From Planctopirus ephydatiae (GTDB taxonomy: Bacteria > Planctomycetota > Planctomycetia > Planctomycetales > Planctomycetaceae), in contig NZ_CP036299.1 in the NCBI RefSeq assembly GCF_007752345.1, forward strand, positions 3,435,501 to 3,499,500: a stretch of DNA of 64,000 nt, given 5' to 3'. A program made the position numbers and the translations under genes. Below the pieces are notes generated by a model. It worked only from the letters and a program-made list of their open reading frames with translations, did not search any database and was not told where the DNA came from. Of this stretch, positions 30,320 through 40,295 are shown piece by piece. Within the stretch, counting starts at the first letter, position 1. Each line of letters begins with the position of its first letter.

Positions 30320-31003
30320 ATGAGTCCCTGCCAAAACTGCCATGCCGGCTGCTGTCGCAGTTTTGCAGTTTCCATCACGGGAGCGGATATCATCCGCATC
30401 GAACGTGAGCTCAAACTCAATTTCTGGGATTTCGTCTGTCGCTGGGAAGATCGCGAAGGGCTCATCACACGGGGACAGGCTCCTCAGTTTTATTTTGACG
30501 ATGAGCCAGAGGTTCCTTTTGCCATCTGCCTGATGCACAGCCAGAGCCAGTTTTTCCCACAATCGACCAAATGTCGATTTCTCATGGAAGGCGCACCGGA
30601 TCGAGATTTCCCTCTCGGTGAAGCCCGATGCGGTATCTATGGCTCTCGACCATCGGCCTGCCGTATTTTTCCGACGAGACTGAGTTCATCGGGACAGATC
30701 GCGGAAATTTACGACATCCCCTCACATGGTCGTCACGAACAGTTGCCCATTTACGAGCTGTGTCCACGCCCATGGATTCCCGCCGATCTTGACCCGGTTC
30801 AAACCGTGGAAGATCTGGTCATCGCGCGATTCGAACAGCTCTTTTTCCAACAGTTGGCCAGAGTCTGGAATAAGTCTCCACAAAGCTGGGCCTCGTTTCC
30901 GGATTTCATTCGCTTTGTTTATGAGAAAAGACTGATCCGAAAGACGGCCGACGACCTGGAAGCCGAAATTCCCGCCACGATCCCTTTCTTCCGGGCGGCG
31001 TAA
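30320..31003 (+). CDS. YkgJ-family cysteine cluster protein
   Basis: 227 residues beginning MSPCQNCHAGCC, then further Cys in CGIYGSRPSACRIFP. This is the YkgJ/CxxCxxCC pattern, thought to bind zinc or an Fe-S cluster. AGAAGGATGG precedes the ATG. The biochemical role of the family is unknown. The second half is helical and variable. It stands alone on the plus strand. Confidence 0.8.
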   Translation: MSPCQNCHAGCCRSFAVSITGADIIRIERELKLNFWDFVCRWEDREGLITRGQAPQFYFDDEPEVPFAICLMHSQSQFFPQSTKCRFLMEGAPDRDFPLGEARCGIYGSRPSACRIFPTRLSSSGQIAEIYDIPSHGRHEQLPIYELCPRPWIPADLDPVQTVEDLVIARFEQLFFQQLARVWNKSPQSWASFPDFIRFVYEKRLIRKTADDLEAEIPATIPFFRAA

Positions 31004-31196
31004 TCCATCAACTTCGCACCGGCAGGCGGCCATTTCGTGCTGATTGCTGCCGTATTGGGCTCACGCAGCCGCAGCGAGCTCATTCTCGCCAGTTGATGAT
31101 TCGACTCACTGTCGCATGCCAAAGCACGACATGTTGCAGGCAGGTATCGAAAATGTCATCCTTCCTGAATCTCAAATGAAAGGAAGGGAAGGGGAC

Positions 31197-31673
31197 ATGC
31201 CCGCACATCGATTTCGAGTAATTCCTGCATTTCTCATGGCGATCATCATGGGACTGACAGGATTCAGCCCACTTTTGGCAGAAGAACTTTCCAGCGAAGA
31301 AGAGTGCCGCCAGGCAGTGCAGCTCGCCATGAATGCTCTTCAGGAAGGTAATATCCGTGAGTTTATTGCTGCTATTGAGAATTCCACTGGTGACGTGAAC
31401 GAAGAAATGCGACTTCGATTTGATGCCCTCACACAAAAGATCCATCAGGAGAAGATCAAACTAGCGGCACGCTATGGTGAACCACTCGGTAAAGTCGAGT
31501 TGCTGAAGACTGAGAAAATCTCGGATCGATTCATCCGCTACACAGTTCTCGAATATCACGAACGCTCAGCAGCTGTCTTTCGCATTACTTATTACCGCCC
31601 ACGCGAAAACTGGACATTTCACTTCCTGAACTGGACTGACGATCTCAACTCGCTCTACGAGAAGGCTCCCTGA
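31197..31673 (+). CDS. Secreted protein of unknown function
   Basis: About 158 residues from the ATG at 31197, preceded by AGGAAGGGAAGGGG; the frame is open to 31044 and another ATG at 31176 is possible. A signal peptide (hydrophobic FLMAIIMGLTGF, LLAEE cleavage) precedes an alpha+beta domain with a helical first half (EECRQAVQLAMNALQEGN) and beta-rich second half (RYTVLEYHERSAAVFRITYY). The pattern recalls small periplasmic NTF2-like/DUF4019-type proteins. No function is claimed. Confidence 0.65.
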   Translation: MPAHRFRVIPAFLMAIIMGLTGFSPLLAEELSSEEECRQAVQLAMNALQEGNIREFIAAIENSTGDVNEEMRLRFDALTQKIHQEKIKLAARYGEPLGKVELLKTEKISDRFIRYTVLEYHERSAAVFRITYYRPRENWTFHFLNWTDDLNSLYEKAP

Positions 31674-31881
31674 ACGTAATCCATCACAATTGACGGCCTT
31701 CGAGACCACACAAAAGGCTTTCATCCGTGTGATTCGCCCTGTCCATTGGGCCAATCTTTCAACAGCCAATTGAACGTCATGACGAGTTCTGTTTACATAT
31801 TAGATTCATGCACATCGACGCTCGGCACGAAATCAAAGAATCTGATCTCAACAATCACATCTGATTATTAAGGGATATCGC

Positions 31882-33048
31882 ATGGGTGGAGGCGCACCTG
31901 CTGCGGCAGCCAAGTTCAGCACGATCCGATTGGGAGCGGGGGTCATCAAGGACTTCCCGATTAACAAACTGTTTCGGGCCATGGTCGATCTCAACAGCTC
32001 CGACTTGCACTTGCAGGTGGGCAAGCCCGCCATTCTCCGCATCAAAGGGGCATTGAAACCTCTGGATATGCCTCCCATCACCGAAGAGCAGATGAAGGAA
32101 CTCTGCTGGCCGCTGATGGACGAACGCAACCAGGAGATCTTCATGAGCACGGGCGGTGCCGACTATGCCCATGTCGTCGAGTACAAGGGTGAGCCGTGGC
32201 GTTTCCGCGTGAACATGTTCATCCAGACTGGGAAGGTAGGGATGGTCAGTCGTAAGATCGAGCGGTCGATCCCCAACTTCGAGGGGTTATACCTCCCGCC
32301 GATCATGGAGGATCTCTGCCGGTACGACCAGGGGATGGTGCTGCTCGCCGGCGTGACGGGTTCGGGCAAATCGACCACAATCGCGTCGATGCTCGACTGG
32401 ATCAATCACAACTTCGGCAAGCACATCCTGACGATCGAAGATCCCGTCGAATTCGTGTATACGGCCGACAAAAGCCTGATCAACCAGCGGGAAATCGGCC
32501 CCGATGTCTGCGATTTCCACACCGCGATGAAGCATGCCGTGCGGCAAGATCCTGACATCATGCTGGTGGGTGAGTTGCGCGACCGGGACACGTTCGAAAC
32601 CGCCATCCATGCGGCCGAAACGGGCCACTTGGTGTATGGCACGATCCACGCCTCGTCGGCTCCTTCGACGATCGGCCGTATTCTCGACCTCTTCCCCCAG
32701 AGCATGCACTCGGCGATCCGTTCGTCGATGGGCTTCAACATGAAGGCGATCGTCGCCCAGAAGCTGCTCCCCACGATTCGCGACAAACCCAAGCGCGTCC
32801 CCATCTGCGAGGTAATGCTGTTCAACGGCACCGTCCGCAAGCTGATCCTCGAAGAGCAGGATGAAAAACTGCCCGCCGCCATGCGGATCGGCAAGGCCGA
32901 CGGCATGCAGCTGTTCAACGACAGCCTGTATCACTTCATCACGCAGGAATACGTGAGCCGGGCGGAGGCTTTTGAGATCAGCCCCAACGTGGAAGAGCTC
33001 AAAATGATGCTCAAGGGGATCGACGTGAAGGGCCCCGGGATTCTCTAA
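31882..33048 (+). CDS. pilT: Twitching motility / type IV pilus retraction ATPase PilT-like
   Basis: 388 residues. An N-terminal PAS-like domain (SSDLHLQVGKPA) is followed by a RecA-like ATPase with Walker A GVTGSGKST near residue 157, Asp box LTIEDPVEF, Walker B DIMLVGELRD and His box GTIHASSA. It drives pilus retraction in type IV pilus systems. AAGGGATATCGC precedes the ATG. No other pilus gene is adjacent. Codon use differs from the neighbours, with many G/C-ending codons: about 60% GC in 32701-32760, which I counted. This may reflect high expression or a different origin. Confidence 0.88.
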   Translation: MGGGAPAAAAKFSTIRLGAGVIKDFPINKLFRAMVDLNSSDLHLQVGKPAILRIKGALKPLDMPPITEEQMKELCWPLMDERNQEIFMSTGGADYAHVVEYKGEPWRFRVNMFIQTGKVGMVSRKIERSIPNFEGLYLPPIMEDLCRYDQGMVLLAGVTGSGKSTTIASMLDWINHNFGKHILTIEDPVEFVYTADKSLINQREIGPDVCDFHTAMKHAVRQDPDIMLVGELRDRDTFETAIHAAETGHLVYGTIHASSAPSTIGRILDLFPQSMHSAIRSSMGFNMKAIVAQKLLPTIRDKPKRVPICEVMLFNGTVRKLILEEQDEKLPAAMRIGKADGMQLFNDSLYHFITQEYVSRAEAFEISPNVEELKMMLKGIDVKGPGIL

Positions 33049-33176
33049 GACCACGTCTGAGAGAGAAACGACAATCGTGCGAAGGTCATCACGACTCCTC
33101 GCCAGAATCGCTTCTTTCCCACGAAGTTCCGAAAGATCCGGGCCAGATGAACATCCACTGAACTCATGCGATTCCT

Positions 33177-34064
33177 GTGGAGTCGATTTTGATACTTCCA
33201 AAGCCGTCTGAAATCTCCCTTGAGACAGATCCTCGCTTTGCCTTTGGTGCCAACTGGTGGAGATTTCTTTCTCGCCTGACCGCACCGCAAATTGCCACCG
33301 CAGAACAATCCATTCAAAAGCTGTTCCATCGGGAACGGCTCGACGGCGTGACGTTTCTCGATGTGGGCTCGGGGAGTGGGCTGTTCAGTCTGGCTGCGAA
33401 CCGCTTAGGGGCCATTGTCACGTCCATCGACTTTGATCCTCAGAGTGTGGCGTGTGCCGAGGAATTGAGACGCCGATATGGTTCAGGAAACGGGTGGACG
33501 ATTCAGCAGGGCTCGGCTCGCGATCAGACGATGATGGCCAGCCTGGGGCAGTTCGACATCGTTTACTCCTGGGGTGTACTCCATCACACAGGAGATATGT
33601 GGTCAGCCATTGCGATCACGGCACAGGCCACGAGGCCCGGTGGTCACTTCTGCCTGTCAATCTACAACGATCAAGGCGCTGCCAGTGACCGCTGGAAGAT
33701 TGTTAAACAGCTCTATGTGGCTTCACCTTCGTTCGTCAGGCTGTTGATCGTCCTGGCAGTGGTCGTGGCCTACGAATGCTATGCCATTCCCGTGAACCTC
33801 TTCCGCAGCCTGATGCTGGTGATCCGCCTCAAGAACCCGCTCCCCATCTGGCAAGCCTGGTTCCAATCGCGGTTCGGCCAAAAAGAGCGCGGGATGTACT
33901 ACTGGACCGACATGGTCGATTGGGTAGGAGGCTGGCCTTTCGAAGTGGCCAAACCGGAAGAAATCTTCCGGTTTTTGCGAGATCGAGGCTTCACGCTGTT
34001 TGAGATGAGGACTGTTGGTGGCCGACTGGGCTGCAATGAGTTTGTCTTCCGCCGCAATGACTAA
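33177..34064 (+). CDS. Class I SAM-dependent methyltransferase
   Basis: 295 residues with a GTG start. SAM-binding motif I is LDVGSGSGLFS (about residue 61), motif II ends in TSIDFDPQS, and the post-motif IYSWGVLHHT-type segment (IVYSWGVLHHTGDMW) is typical of methyltransferase type 11/12 proteins. A hydrophobic segment after the core (LLIVLAVVVAYECYAI) could be a membrane-binding insert. The substrate is unknown. It is 128 bp downstream of pilT on the same strand; a functional link is not shown. Confidence 0.78.
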   Translation: MESILILPKPSEISLETDPRFAFGANWWRFLSRLTAPQIATAEQSIQKLFHRERLDGVTFLDVGSGSGLFSLAANRLGAIVTSIDFDPQSVACAEELRRRYGSGNGWTIQQGSARDQTMMASLGQFDIVYSWGVLHHTGDMWSAIAITAQATRPGGHFCLSIYNDQGAASDRWKIVKQLYVASPSFVRLLIVLAVVVAYECYAIPVNLFRSLMLVIRLKNPLPIWQAWFQSRFGQKERGMYYWTDMVDWVGGWPFEVAKPEEIFRFLRDRGFTLFEMRTVGGRLGCNEFVFRRND

Positions 34065-34100
34065 ACCGATCGGATCGCCATCCGCTGGTCAGTTCCGAGG

Positions 34101-35024
34101 TCACTCCTGAAAATCCGATAGTCGGCGACGGAGTTCCTGTGGCACCAGATGTCCGGCATTGAGATCGTCAAGATAAGCCGCAGCGTTGGCGGCCAGCTCA
34201 TCGTCTTCACAGGCACTCACCAGTTTGGTGAATCCACTCTCTTCTTTGAGATAGGCATGTGCCCATGCCGATTCCAACTGCACTTCCATTTCGGGATGCT
34301 GATCAGCCAATTCAAAAAGTGCAGGGCGGTAGGAGGCACTAATAAAGGGAATGGCACTGGCTGCGGCCTTGCCTGCCACACTTCGACTTTCCAACGGCAC
34401 TGATGGATCCAGCCATTCCGAAAGACGCTGGATTCCTTCTGGCGAATCATAAGGATGCGTGAGAATCTGATCGGCTCTTGCCAGTTGATTCAGCCAGAAC
34501 AAACTGGCGATAGCCGCTGTATCCTCTGTCGATTTTGGGGAGAGCAGTTTGACGAGCTTCGGGATAATCGGATCCTGTTCTCTCGGCCACTGAATAAAGC
34601 CATCCCAAACCCAGAGATTGCAAAGCCTGGCATCGCCGCTGGCAGCCACAATCGTATCCCAGCCTTCGGATGTCCCAAAGCGGGAAAAGAGCATCAGCAG
34701 ATAACCCAGCAGGTCATCATCGGAAGGGATCTTCTCAGAGATTTTTTCAAAAATATCGAGCAGGTGGGGCATTGCATGCCGGGCGAGATACATGAAAGCC
34801 TGAGTCGTCTCGATCCGCTCGAAAGCGACCAGAAGAGCCCGCACATCACCAAATTCAATCAATTGATCTTTCAGCCATTGTGCCTGCCGCTCCAGCAATG
34901 AAACCACCAGGGCTGCATCTGCAATCGTGGTGATTGCCGCTTCCGCAATTTCGGCTGCCGGGAATTCACCGCCATCATCCAGCCATTCATTGCAAAGTGC
35001 CTGCCACGTTGGCCTAGACATCAT
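34101..35024 (-). CDS. Helical-repeat protein of unknown function
   Basis: 307 residues, almost entirely amphipathic helices, resembling HEAT/ARM-like repeats with many Ala-Leu pairs (AALVVSLLERQAQWLKDQL; SASYRPALFELADQHPEM). No signal peptide or catalytic motif is visible. Its ATG overlaps the stop of the small Cys protein gene in ATGA, so the two are translationally coupled and may interact. No family is recognised by name. Confidence 0.65.
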   Translation of the reverse strand: MMSRPTWQALCNEWLDDGGEFPAAEIAEAAITTIADAALVVSLLERQAQWLKDQLIEFGDVRALLVAFERIETTQAFMYLARHAMPHLLDIFEKISEKIPSDDDLLGYLLMLFSRFGTSEGWDTIVAASGDARLCNLWVWDGFIQWPREQDPIIPKLVKLLSPKSTEDTAAIASLFWLNQLARADQILTHPYDSPEGIQRLSEWLDPSVPLESRSVAGKAAASAIPFISASYRPALFELADQHPEMEVQLESAWAHAYLKEESGFTKLVSACEDDELAANAAAYLDDLNAGHLVPQELRRRLSDFQE

Positions 35025-35233
35025 TCCACCCCCGCATCTCTTCCACCCTTCGGGTAATTGTTGAGCCCGTCCGGCTGAATTCTTACTTGAAAACCTGAAC
35101 AGGACAATCGCGGTTGTGGAGGATACTTGGCATAGGCCAGATCTTGGTGATGGCGAGTGCAGAGCCAGAAGACAGATTGTCTCCCGGAAACGATCTTTCG
35201 AACATGCTCACAGTCGTGACATAAACTCTTCAA
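35021..35233 (-). CDS. Small CxxC protein, putative zinc-binding
   Basis: 70 residues with a TTG start; no in-frame ATG exists and GGGAG lies about 11 nt upstream. The sequence has CHDCEHV near the start, a second Cys/His group (LCTRHHQDL) and YPPQPRLSCSG, making a four-Cys pattern consistent with a small zinc finger. Similar short proteins with a KYPPQP-like ending are known to me from planctomycetes, function unknown. The 4-bp overlap with the downstream helical-repeat gene argues it is real. Confidence 0.6.
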   Translation of the reverse strand: MKSLCHDCEHVRKIVSGRQSVFWLCTRHHQDLAYAKYPPQPRLSCSGFQVRIQPDGLNNYPKGGRDAGVE

Positions 35234-35482
35234 AATTCAGCAGTCTCCCACTCAGGGCTGACGAACCCATCGATTTTGAACCGTAATTGGAACCGAACGC
35301 CGCATCACGATCTACCGCCTGCACAAATTTCCTGTCGAAAAATGACAAACCATTTCGGCCGATGGCTTTTAGGTCGAATGGTGACGATGTTCATAATCTT
35401 TGTGTGAGGGATGCCCAATTTCTCTGCAAAACTCATATCATTCACGCTCAATTTCATCGATCAGTCAGTCTGGGAGCATCTG

Positions 35483-35929
35483 TTGACCAGCCAGGAACAA
35501 GCACAAGATAAACAACGCATCGCCCTGGCAATTCAACAGCCCTGGGCCGAACTGATTCTTCAGGGGAGGAAAACAATTGAAGTCCGCTCGACCATGACGA
35601 ATCAGCGAGGTCTCATCTACGTGTATGCATCCCGAAAACCCTCTCAGCTTCCTTGCGCTCTGGTCGCAGCCGCTGAACATCACCTCGAAATCGAACAACT
35701 CCCGAAAGGGGTGATCCTGGGGACCGTCGAATTGATGGATGCTCGACCAGCGACCGCCGCCGACGCCGTCGCTGCCTGCGTCCCGCCAGAGCTTCTCGTG
35801 AATCGGCAAGCCTGGATTCTGCAACATCCTTCCCGGCTCCCGCAGAAACTGTCACCGCGATTTCTCCCTTATGGCATCTGGTTCTATCCTTTCCAGAGGA
35901 AGTCGGCAGCGGGGGACTCATTGCTATAG
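35483..35929 (+). CDS. ASCH-domain protein
   Basis: About 148 residues from a TTG at 35483 with GGGAG 6 nt upstream; a longer start at ATG 35411 is possible. The ASCH signature LAIQQPWAELILQGRKTIEVRS begins soon after the start, followed by the RGLIYVYASRK strand and VILGTVELMDA. ASCH domains are RNA/modified-nucleoside-binding beta-barrels; some are amidohydrolases of acetylated cytidine. Which activity applies here is not known. It stands alone. Confidence 0.75.
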   Translation: MTSQEQAQDKQRIALAIQQPWAELILQGRKTIEVRSTMTNQRGLIYVYASRKPSQLPCALVAAAEHHLEIEQLPKGVILGTVELMDARPATAADAVAACVPPELLVNRQAWILQHPSRLPQKLSPRFLPYGIWFYPFQRKSAAGDSLL

Positions 35930-36010
35930 AATCCTTATCGAACTGGTCATGATGCGTACTGAATGACATCAACAGAATTAACATAAATTCCCGATGGGCT
36001 GACTCTCGAA

Positions 36011-36991
36011 ATGAACTCTCCGACCTTCGCTGTCAATACACCCATCGCCTGGCTGAATGGCGAATATCTTCTCGAATCAGCCGCTGCGCTTCCCGTAACA
36101 GACCTGGGTGTTGTCGGTGGTCTGGCGGTTTCCGAAATGTCGCGCACCTTTGCCGGTCAGATTTTTCGATTGAGCGATCATCTCGAACGATTGCGACAAT
36201 CTCTCGAACTTGTCGAAATTGCGTTGCCTTATTCTGAGAGTCAAATCTGCGAAACCTGCACGCAGGTGGTCACTCACAACTTCAAGGTCTTCAATACGCC
36301 AGAAGTCATCGATTCGAAAGAGATTCCGCAGGAATTAGGGGTCCTGATCTTCGTCACCGCCGGACCGAATCCCACCTACATGGGACAGGCGTATGCCAGG
36401 CAACATGGCCCGAGTGTTGGTATCCACACCTTCTGCCTGAGGCGGCAGGCTTACCAGATGATGTACCGGGATGGGGTCTCCCTCGTCTGCCCGCCAGTTC
36501 AGGCATTACCTGCCGAGATTGTTCCCCGAACGATTAAATCAAGAAGCCGTATGCACTGGCGGATGGGTGAACTTGCTGCGCGAAAAATTGATCCGCACGC
36601 TTTCAGTATTCTTGCTGATGATGATGGTTCATTGACCGAAACTGCGGCTGGGAATCTGGTTATCATCCAAGACAATTGTGCCATCTCTCCACCCGAAGGC
36701 CAGGCACTCGAAGGGATCAGCCTGAAAGCCACACTCGAGTTTTGCCACCATTCAGGGCTTACGGTCGAACGTCGGAAAATCTGGCCCAAGGATCTCATGA
36801 TGGCTCAGGAGGCGTGGCTCACCAGCACTCCCTATGGCATGGTTCCCGTCACGCGATTTGATGGGCATACGGTCGGCGCAGGACCAAAAGGCCCGTGGTA
36901 CCGGAAGATTCTCCATCAATGGAGCCAAGCCACGGGATGCGACCTTGCCCAGTGGCTGGGCAGTGAAAACCAAACTGAAATTGAGAGTTAA
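36011..36991 (+). CDS. Class IV PLP-dependent aminotransferase (IlvE/PabC-like)
   Basis: 326 residues. The fold-type IV pattern is visible: N-terminal [20 protein letters not shown], catalytic Lys176 in TIKSRSR, and cofactor-binding [10 protein letters not shown] near residue 210. Members are branched-chain or D-amino-acid transaminases or aminodeoxychorismate lyase. The substrate cannot be set from sequence alone. An insertion at about residues 95-110 is unusual. The 3' end overlaps that of the convergent argH gene by 4 bp. Confidence 0.82.
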   Translation: MNSPTFAVNTPIAWLNGEYLLESAAALPVTDLGVVGGLAVSEMSRTFAGQIFRLSDHLERLRQSLELVEIALPYSESQICETCTQVVTHNFKVFNTPEVIDSKEIPQELGVLIFVTAGPNPTYMGQAYARQHGPSVGIHTFCLRRQAYQMMYRDGVSLVCPPVQALPAEIVPRTIKSRSRMHWRMGELAARKIDPHAFSILADDDGSLTETAAGNLVIIQDNCAISPPEGQALEGISLKATLEFCHHSGLTVERRKIWPKDLMMAQEAWLTSTPYGMVPVTRFDGHTVGAGPKGPWYRKILHQWSQATGCDLAQWLGSENQTEIES

Positions 36992-38370
36992 GTTGACGCC
37001 AGCTTCTGTTTCCAGCGAGCCACCTGCTCGGCGACAGAAGCCGTTCCTCCGGAACCTTCACTGCGGAAGCGGCGGACAGCATTCACCACACCCAACGCTT
37101 CAAAGACATCCTGTTCGACCTGTGGTGCAATCGACTGAAAATCTGCCAAAGGCAACTGCGCCAGCGTGCAGGCCTTCGATTCAGCGAGTCTGACCAGTTT
37201 GCCCACAGTCTCATGGCCTGTCCGCATGGGGACACCCTTCTGGATCAGATACTCCATGAGCGTCGTTGCATCCAGAAACCCTTCTTCAATGCGGGCCGAG
37301 ATCGTCTCTTTTTTCAGTTCGGCGTGCTCAACAATAGCAGCAGCCAGTTCGAGACTCGCCTCAACCTGATCGAGGGCATCGAACAAGGCCACCTTATCTT
37401 CCTGCAGATCGCGATTGTACGCCAGGGGCAGGCCCTTAATGAGCACGAGGACATGCTGTAGATTACCGACCACTCGGCCTGCTTTTCCGCGAATCAGCTC
37501 CAGTACATCGGGATTTCTCTTTTGAGGCATGATCGATGAGCCGGTCGTGTAGGCATTCGGCAGTTTGATGAAGCCAAACTCGGTCGTACACCACAGAATC
37601 CATTCTTCGGCCCAATTGCTCAAATGCGTCGCAATCATGGTGAGATCAAAAACGGTCTCGGCGACAAAGTCGCGATCGCTGGAAACATCCAGACTATTGG
37701 CAGCCGGCCGGTCGAACCCCAATAGTTCGGCTGTCCGCTGACGGTTAATGGGCAACGTCGTGCCAGCGAGAGCAGCGGCCCCCAGGGGAGATTCATTGAG
37801 ACGCACGCGAGCATCCCGCAGGCGAGTTCGATCACGCTCAAATTTCTCGCACCAGGCACACCAATACTGTGAGGCGAGGACTGGCTGGGCACGCTGCAGA
37901 TGGGTGTAGCCGGGCAAAATTACCCCCTCATCTCGCTCCGCACGCCCAATAAAGGCACGCTGCAGATCAACGAGCAATCCATCAAGCCGATCAATTGCGT
38001 CTCGCACATGAAGCTTGAGATCGGTCGCCACCTGATCATTGCGACTTCGGCCCGTGTGGAGCTTACGACCGGTATCTCCTAACCGTTCGATCAAGGCCGA
38101 CTCAATATGCATATGGATGTCTTCCAGCTCGATTCGAAAGGGAAATTTCCCTGCGAGAATCGTGGCCAGAATCTCATCGAGTGCCGCGTGAATCTGGTTC
38201 TTTTCCTGCTCGCTGATCAGGCCGACTTCCGAGAGCATCTGCGAATGAGCCTTCGAGCCGCGAACATCGACTTCGGCGAGCCGGGCGTCGAAGCTGATCG
38301 ATTCGGTGAAACGTTCCACGCGAGGATCCGTCTGCCCATCAAATGCACCACCCCAAGCTTTAGCTGCCAC
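36988..38370 (-). CDS. argH: Argininosuccinate lyase
   Basis: 460 residues, the usual length, with a GTG start ([12 protein letters not shown]). The fumarase-superfamily signature [12 protein letters not shown] is present, together with the family motifs [12 protein letters not shown] and HLQRAQPV. It makes arginine and fumarate from argininosuccinate, the last step of arginine synthesis. It is convergent with the aminotransferase gene; the two stop codons overlap (36988-36991). Confidence 0.97.
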   Translation of the reverse strand: MAAKAWGGAFDGQTDPRVERFTESISFDARLAEVDVRGSKAHSQMLSEVGLISEQEKNQIHAALDEILATILAGKFPFRIELEDIHMHIESALIERLGDTGRKLHTGRSRNDQVATDLKLHVRDAIDRLDGLLVDLQRAFIGRAERDEGVILPGYTHLQRAQPVLASQYWCAWCEKFERDRTRLRDARVRLNESPLGAAALAGTTLPINRQRTAELLGFDRPAANSLDVSSDRDFVAETVFDLTMIATHLSNWAEEWILWCTTEFGFIKLPNAYTTGSSIMPQKRNPDVLELIRGKAGRVVGNLQHVLVLIKGLPLAYNRDLQEDKVALFDALDQVEASLELAAAIVEHAELKKETISARIEEGFLDATTLMEYLIQKGVPMRTGHETVGKLVRLAESKACTLAQLPLADFQSIAPQVEQDVFEALGVVNAVRRFRSEGSGGTASVAEQVARWKQKLAST

Positions 38371-38717
38371 GTTCGCTACTTTCGACTGCCAGAATGAGTA
38401 TTGACAACCTGAGCCCGCTCGCGAACCTTCGGATGGAGTTCGCTGGTAATGACTGATTGGTCAAGTTGATTCTCTTCTCAGGCTCATATGTCATCTTAGC
38501 GGGTGGCAAGGCACTTTTCTCCCGGACGACGACAGCAGATTCAAGGTTCATTCGCCAACCCAAAGCACTTCAATTCCTGACCCGATGTGGCAAAAAATCA
38601 ACGGAAAACTGGTTCAGTCAGAATTTCTGGCTCCCCAACAGCTGTAAGAATGGGTAACTTAGGTGAAATCTATTTGACAAACTTCAGAACATCATTTCGT
38701 GAGTGGATCTCCACCAA
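38371..38717. other. Divergent intergenic region, about 347 bp
   Basis: Upstream of argH on one side and the Pro-rich secreted protein on the other. Both promoters are expected here. No gene or strong hairpin was seen. Confidence 0.4.
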
Positions 38718-39536
38718 ATGTATCATAAACTTCTGTGCTGCATAACTTTGTGCACGACGACACTTCTCTGGGCACAGCTTCCGGCTCAGGAAATCGCTCC
38801 CGAAGTCACTCCCCAGCCTGTCGTGGCACCACTCACACCGGCTCCCGTGCTTGTCGCTCCTGTTCTGCCTGACGCGATCTCATTACCACCAGCGTCCATC
38901 GCAAATTTACCGGCCATTGCTCCTGAAAATCAGCCAGTAGCCCCCCTTACGAATCAGGTCGGCTCGCCATCGAAAGAAATGTCCCCAACGAACATCGTCA
39001 CGGTGAACTACACACCAGATGGTTCAGCCGTCCATACGTTTGGAGCAGGGACTGCAGCCGAGTGGACAGTCACCATAACCCCCGGATTCTCATCGACTTC
39101 TGGAATGTCATCCCTCCCGGGCCGATTTGCTCCGAATACGCTGATGCCCCCAGCACCGGCGGCTCAATCAACACCTGCTGGCGGCGAAAATACTCCGGAG
39201 GTCGCTGACCATGCCTGTCTGAACTGCGATTTGCCTCATACAGGCACCGGTGCGCTGACTGGCGTCATTCGAGCCCATCACTACACCGAGGTGTACAATC
39301 AGATTCCTTTCAGTCGCTCGGAATACGATGCCAATCCTGCGTATCGCCATGATGCCACCATGGAACTGCTGCTGGGCCAGATCCGGCCAGTCACCTACCA
39401 GACAACCAACGTAAACGTCGCCACCGGGGGGTGGAGTCCATGGATCAATTATTACCGAGGTTTCTGGGGTTACCCTTGGGGTTATCAGCCTTTCGGTTAC
39501 TATGCACCCAGATATCGGACATACGTCCGCTGGTAG
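38718..39536 (+). CDS. Secreted Pro/Ala-rich protein of unknown function
   Basis: 272 residues from the ATG at 38718; a GTG at 38703 is also in frame. A signal peptide (hydrophobic LLCCITLCTTTLLWAQ, then LPAQE) leads into a Pro/Ala/Val-rich stretch of about 60 residues. A domain with CLNCDLPHTG and an aromatic C-terminal tail (YYRGFWGYPWGYQPFGYY) follow. The Tyr/Trp/Gly tail suggests a surface or envelope protein. No known family is recognised. It ends 27 bp before queC. Confidence 0.65.
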   Translation: MYHKLLCCITLCTTTLLWAQLPAQEIAPEVTPQPVVAPLTPAPVLVAPVLPDAISLPPASIANLPAIAPENQPVAPLTNQVGSPSKEMSPTNIVTVNYTPDGSAVHTFGAGTAAEWTVTITPGFSSTSGMSSLPGRFAPNTLMPPAPAAQSTPAGGENTPEVADHACLNCDLPHTGTGALTGVIRAHHYTEVYNQIPFSRSEYDANPAYRHDATMELLLGQIRPVTYQTTNVNVATGGWSPWINYYRGFWGYPWGYQPFGYYAPRYRTYVRW

Positions 39537-39563
39537 ACTGCAAAGTGATCGAAGGATCTCGGG

Positions 39564-40295
39564 ATGGCTCTCGGTAATCAGGAAGCAAGTGCTGCTCCTC
39601 CACAAAGAATGTCGCCACCCTGTGTGGTGCTGGTGAGTGGTGGGCTGGATTCCGCCACAATTCTTGCCATGGCCAAAGCTCAGGGGTTTTCTCCCTTTGC
39701 GATCTCTTTTGATTACGGCCAGAGACATCGCTTCGAGCTCGAAGCGGCCAAAAGAGTATGCGAAGCACAAGGCGTCGCCCGGCATGTCATCATCCCACTC
39801 GATCTACGATCGATTGGGGGATCGGCCCTGACGGCGAACATCGACGTTCCCAAAGATCGCACAGATGCCGAATTGACCAGCGGCATTCCCATCACCTACG
39901 TCCCCGCTCGAAACACGGTGTTCCTCTCGATTGCCTTAGGCTGGGCCGAAGTGATCGGGGCACAGGATTTGTTTGTCGGAGTGAACGCCGTCGATTACAG
40001 CGGCTACCCCGATTGCCGCCCGGAGTTTGTCGCTGCTTTTGAGAAGCTGGCGAACCTTGCCACCCAAACCGGCGTCGAAGGCCAGCCCTGGAAAATCCAT
40101 GCACCTCTGATTCACCTCACAAAAGCCGAAATCATCCGGCAGGGAGTCGCCCTGGGTGTCGATTATTCTTTGACCCATAGCTGCTATGATCCAACTTCCA
40201 CAGGACTTTCCTGCGGCCACTGTGACTCCTGTCTGATTCGCAAGAAGGGGTTCCTCGAAGCACACGTTCCAGATCCCACCCGTTATGCCGACTGA
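39564..40295 (+). CDS. queC: 7-cyano-7-deazaguanine synthase
   Basis: 243 residues. The PP-loop motif SGGLDS is at residues 25-30, and further family motifs are [21 protein letters not shown] and a zinc site CYDP...CGHCDSC at the C-terminus. It converts 7-carboxy-7-deazaguanine to preQ0 in queuosine synthesis, using ATP and ammonia. AAGGATCTCGGG precedes the ATG. It overlaps queE by 11 bp, so the two form an operon. Confidence 0.95.
   Translation: MALGNQEASAAPPQRMSPPCVVLVSGGLDSATILAMAKAQGFSPFAISFDYGQRHRFELEAAKRVCEAQGVARHVIIPLDLRSIGGSALTANIDVPKDRTDAELTSGIPITYVPARNTVFLSIALGWAEVIGAQDLFVGVNAVDYSGYPDCRPEFVAAFEKLANLATQTGVEGQPWKIHAPLIHLTKAEIIRQGVALGVDYSLTHSCYDPTSTGLSCGHCDSCLIRKKGFLEAHVPDPTRYAD

Noticed and set aside
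32287-33285. Long minus-strand frame (332 codons) opposite pilT
   Set aside because: The opposite strand carries all PilT motifs; the antisense translation is rich in Arg/His/Asp and has no domain.
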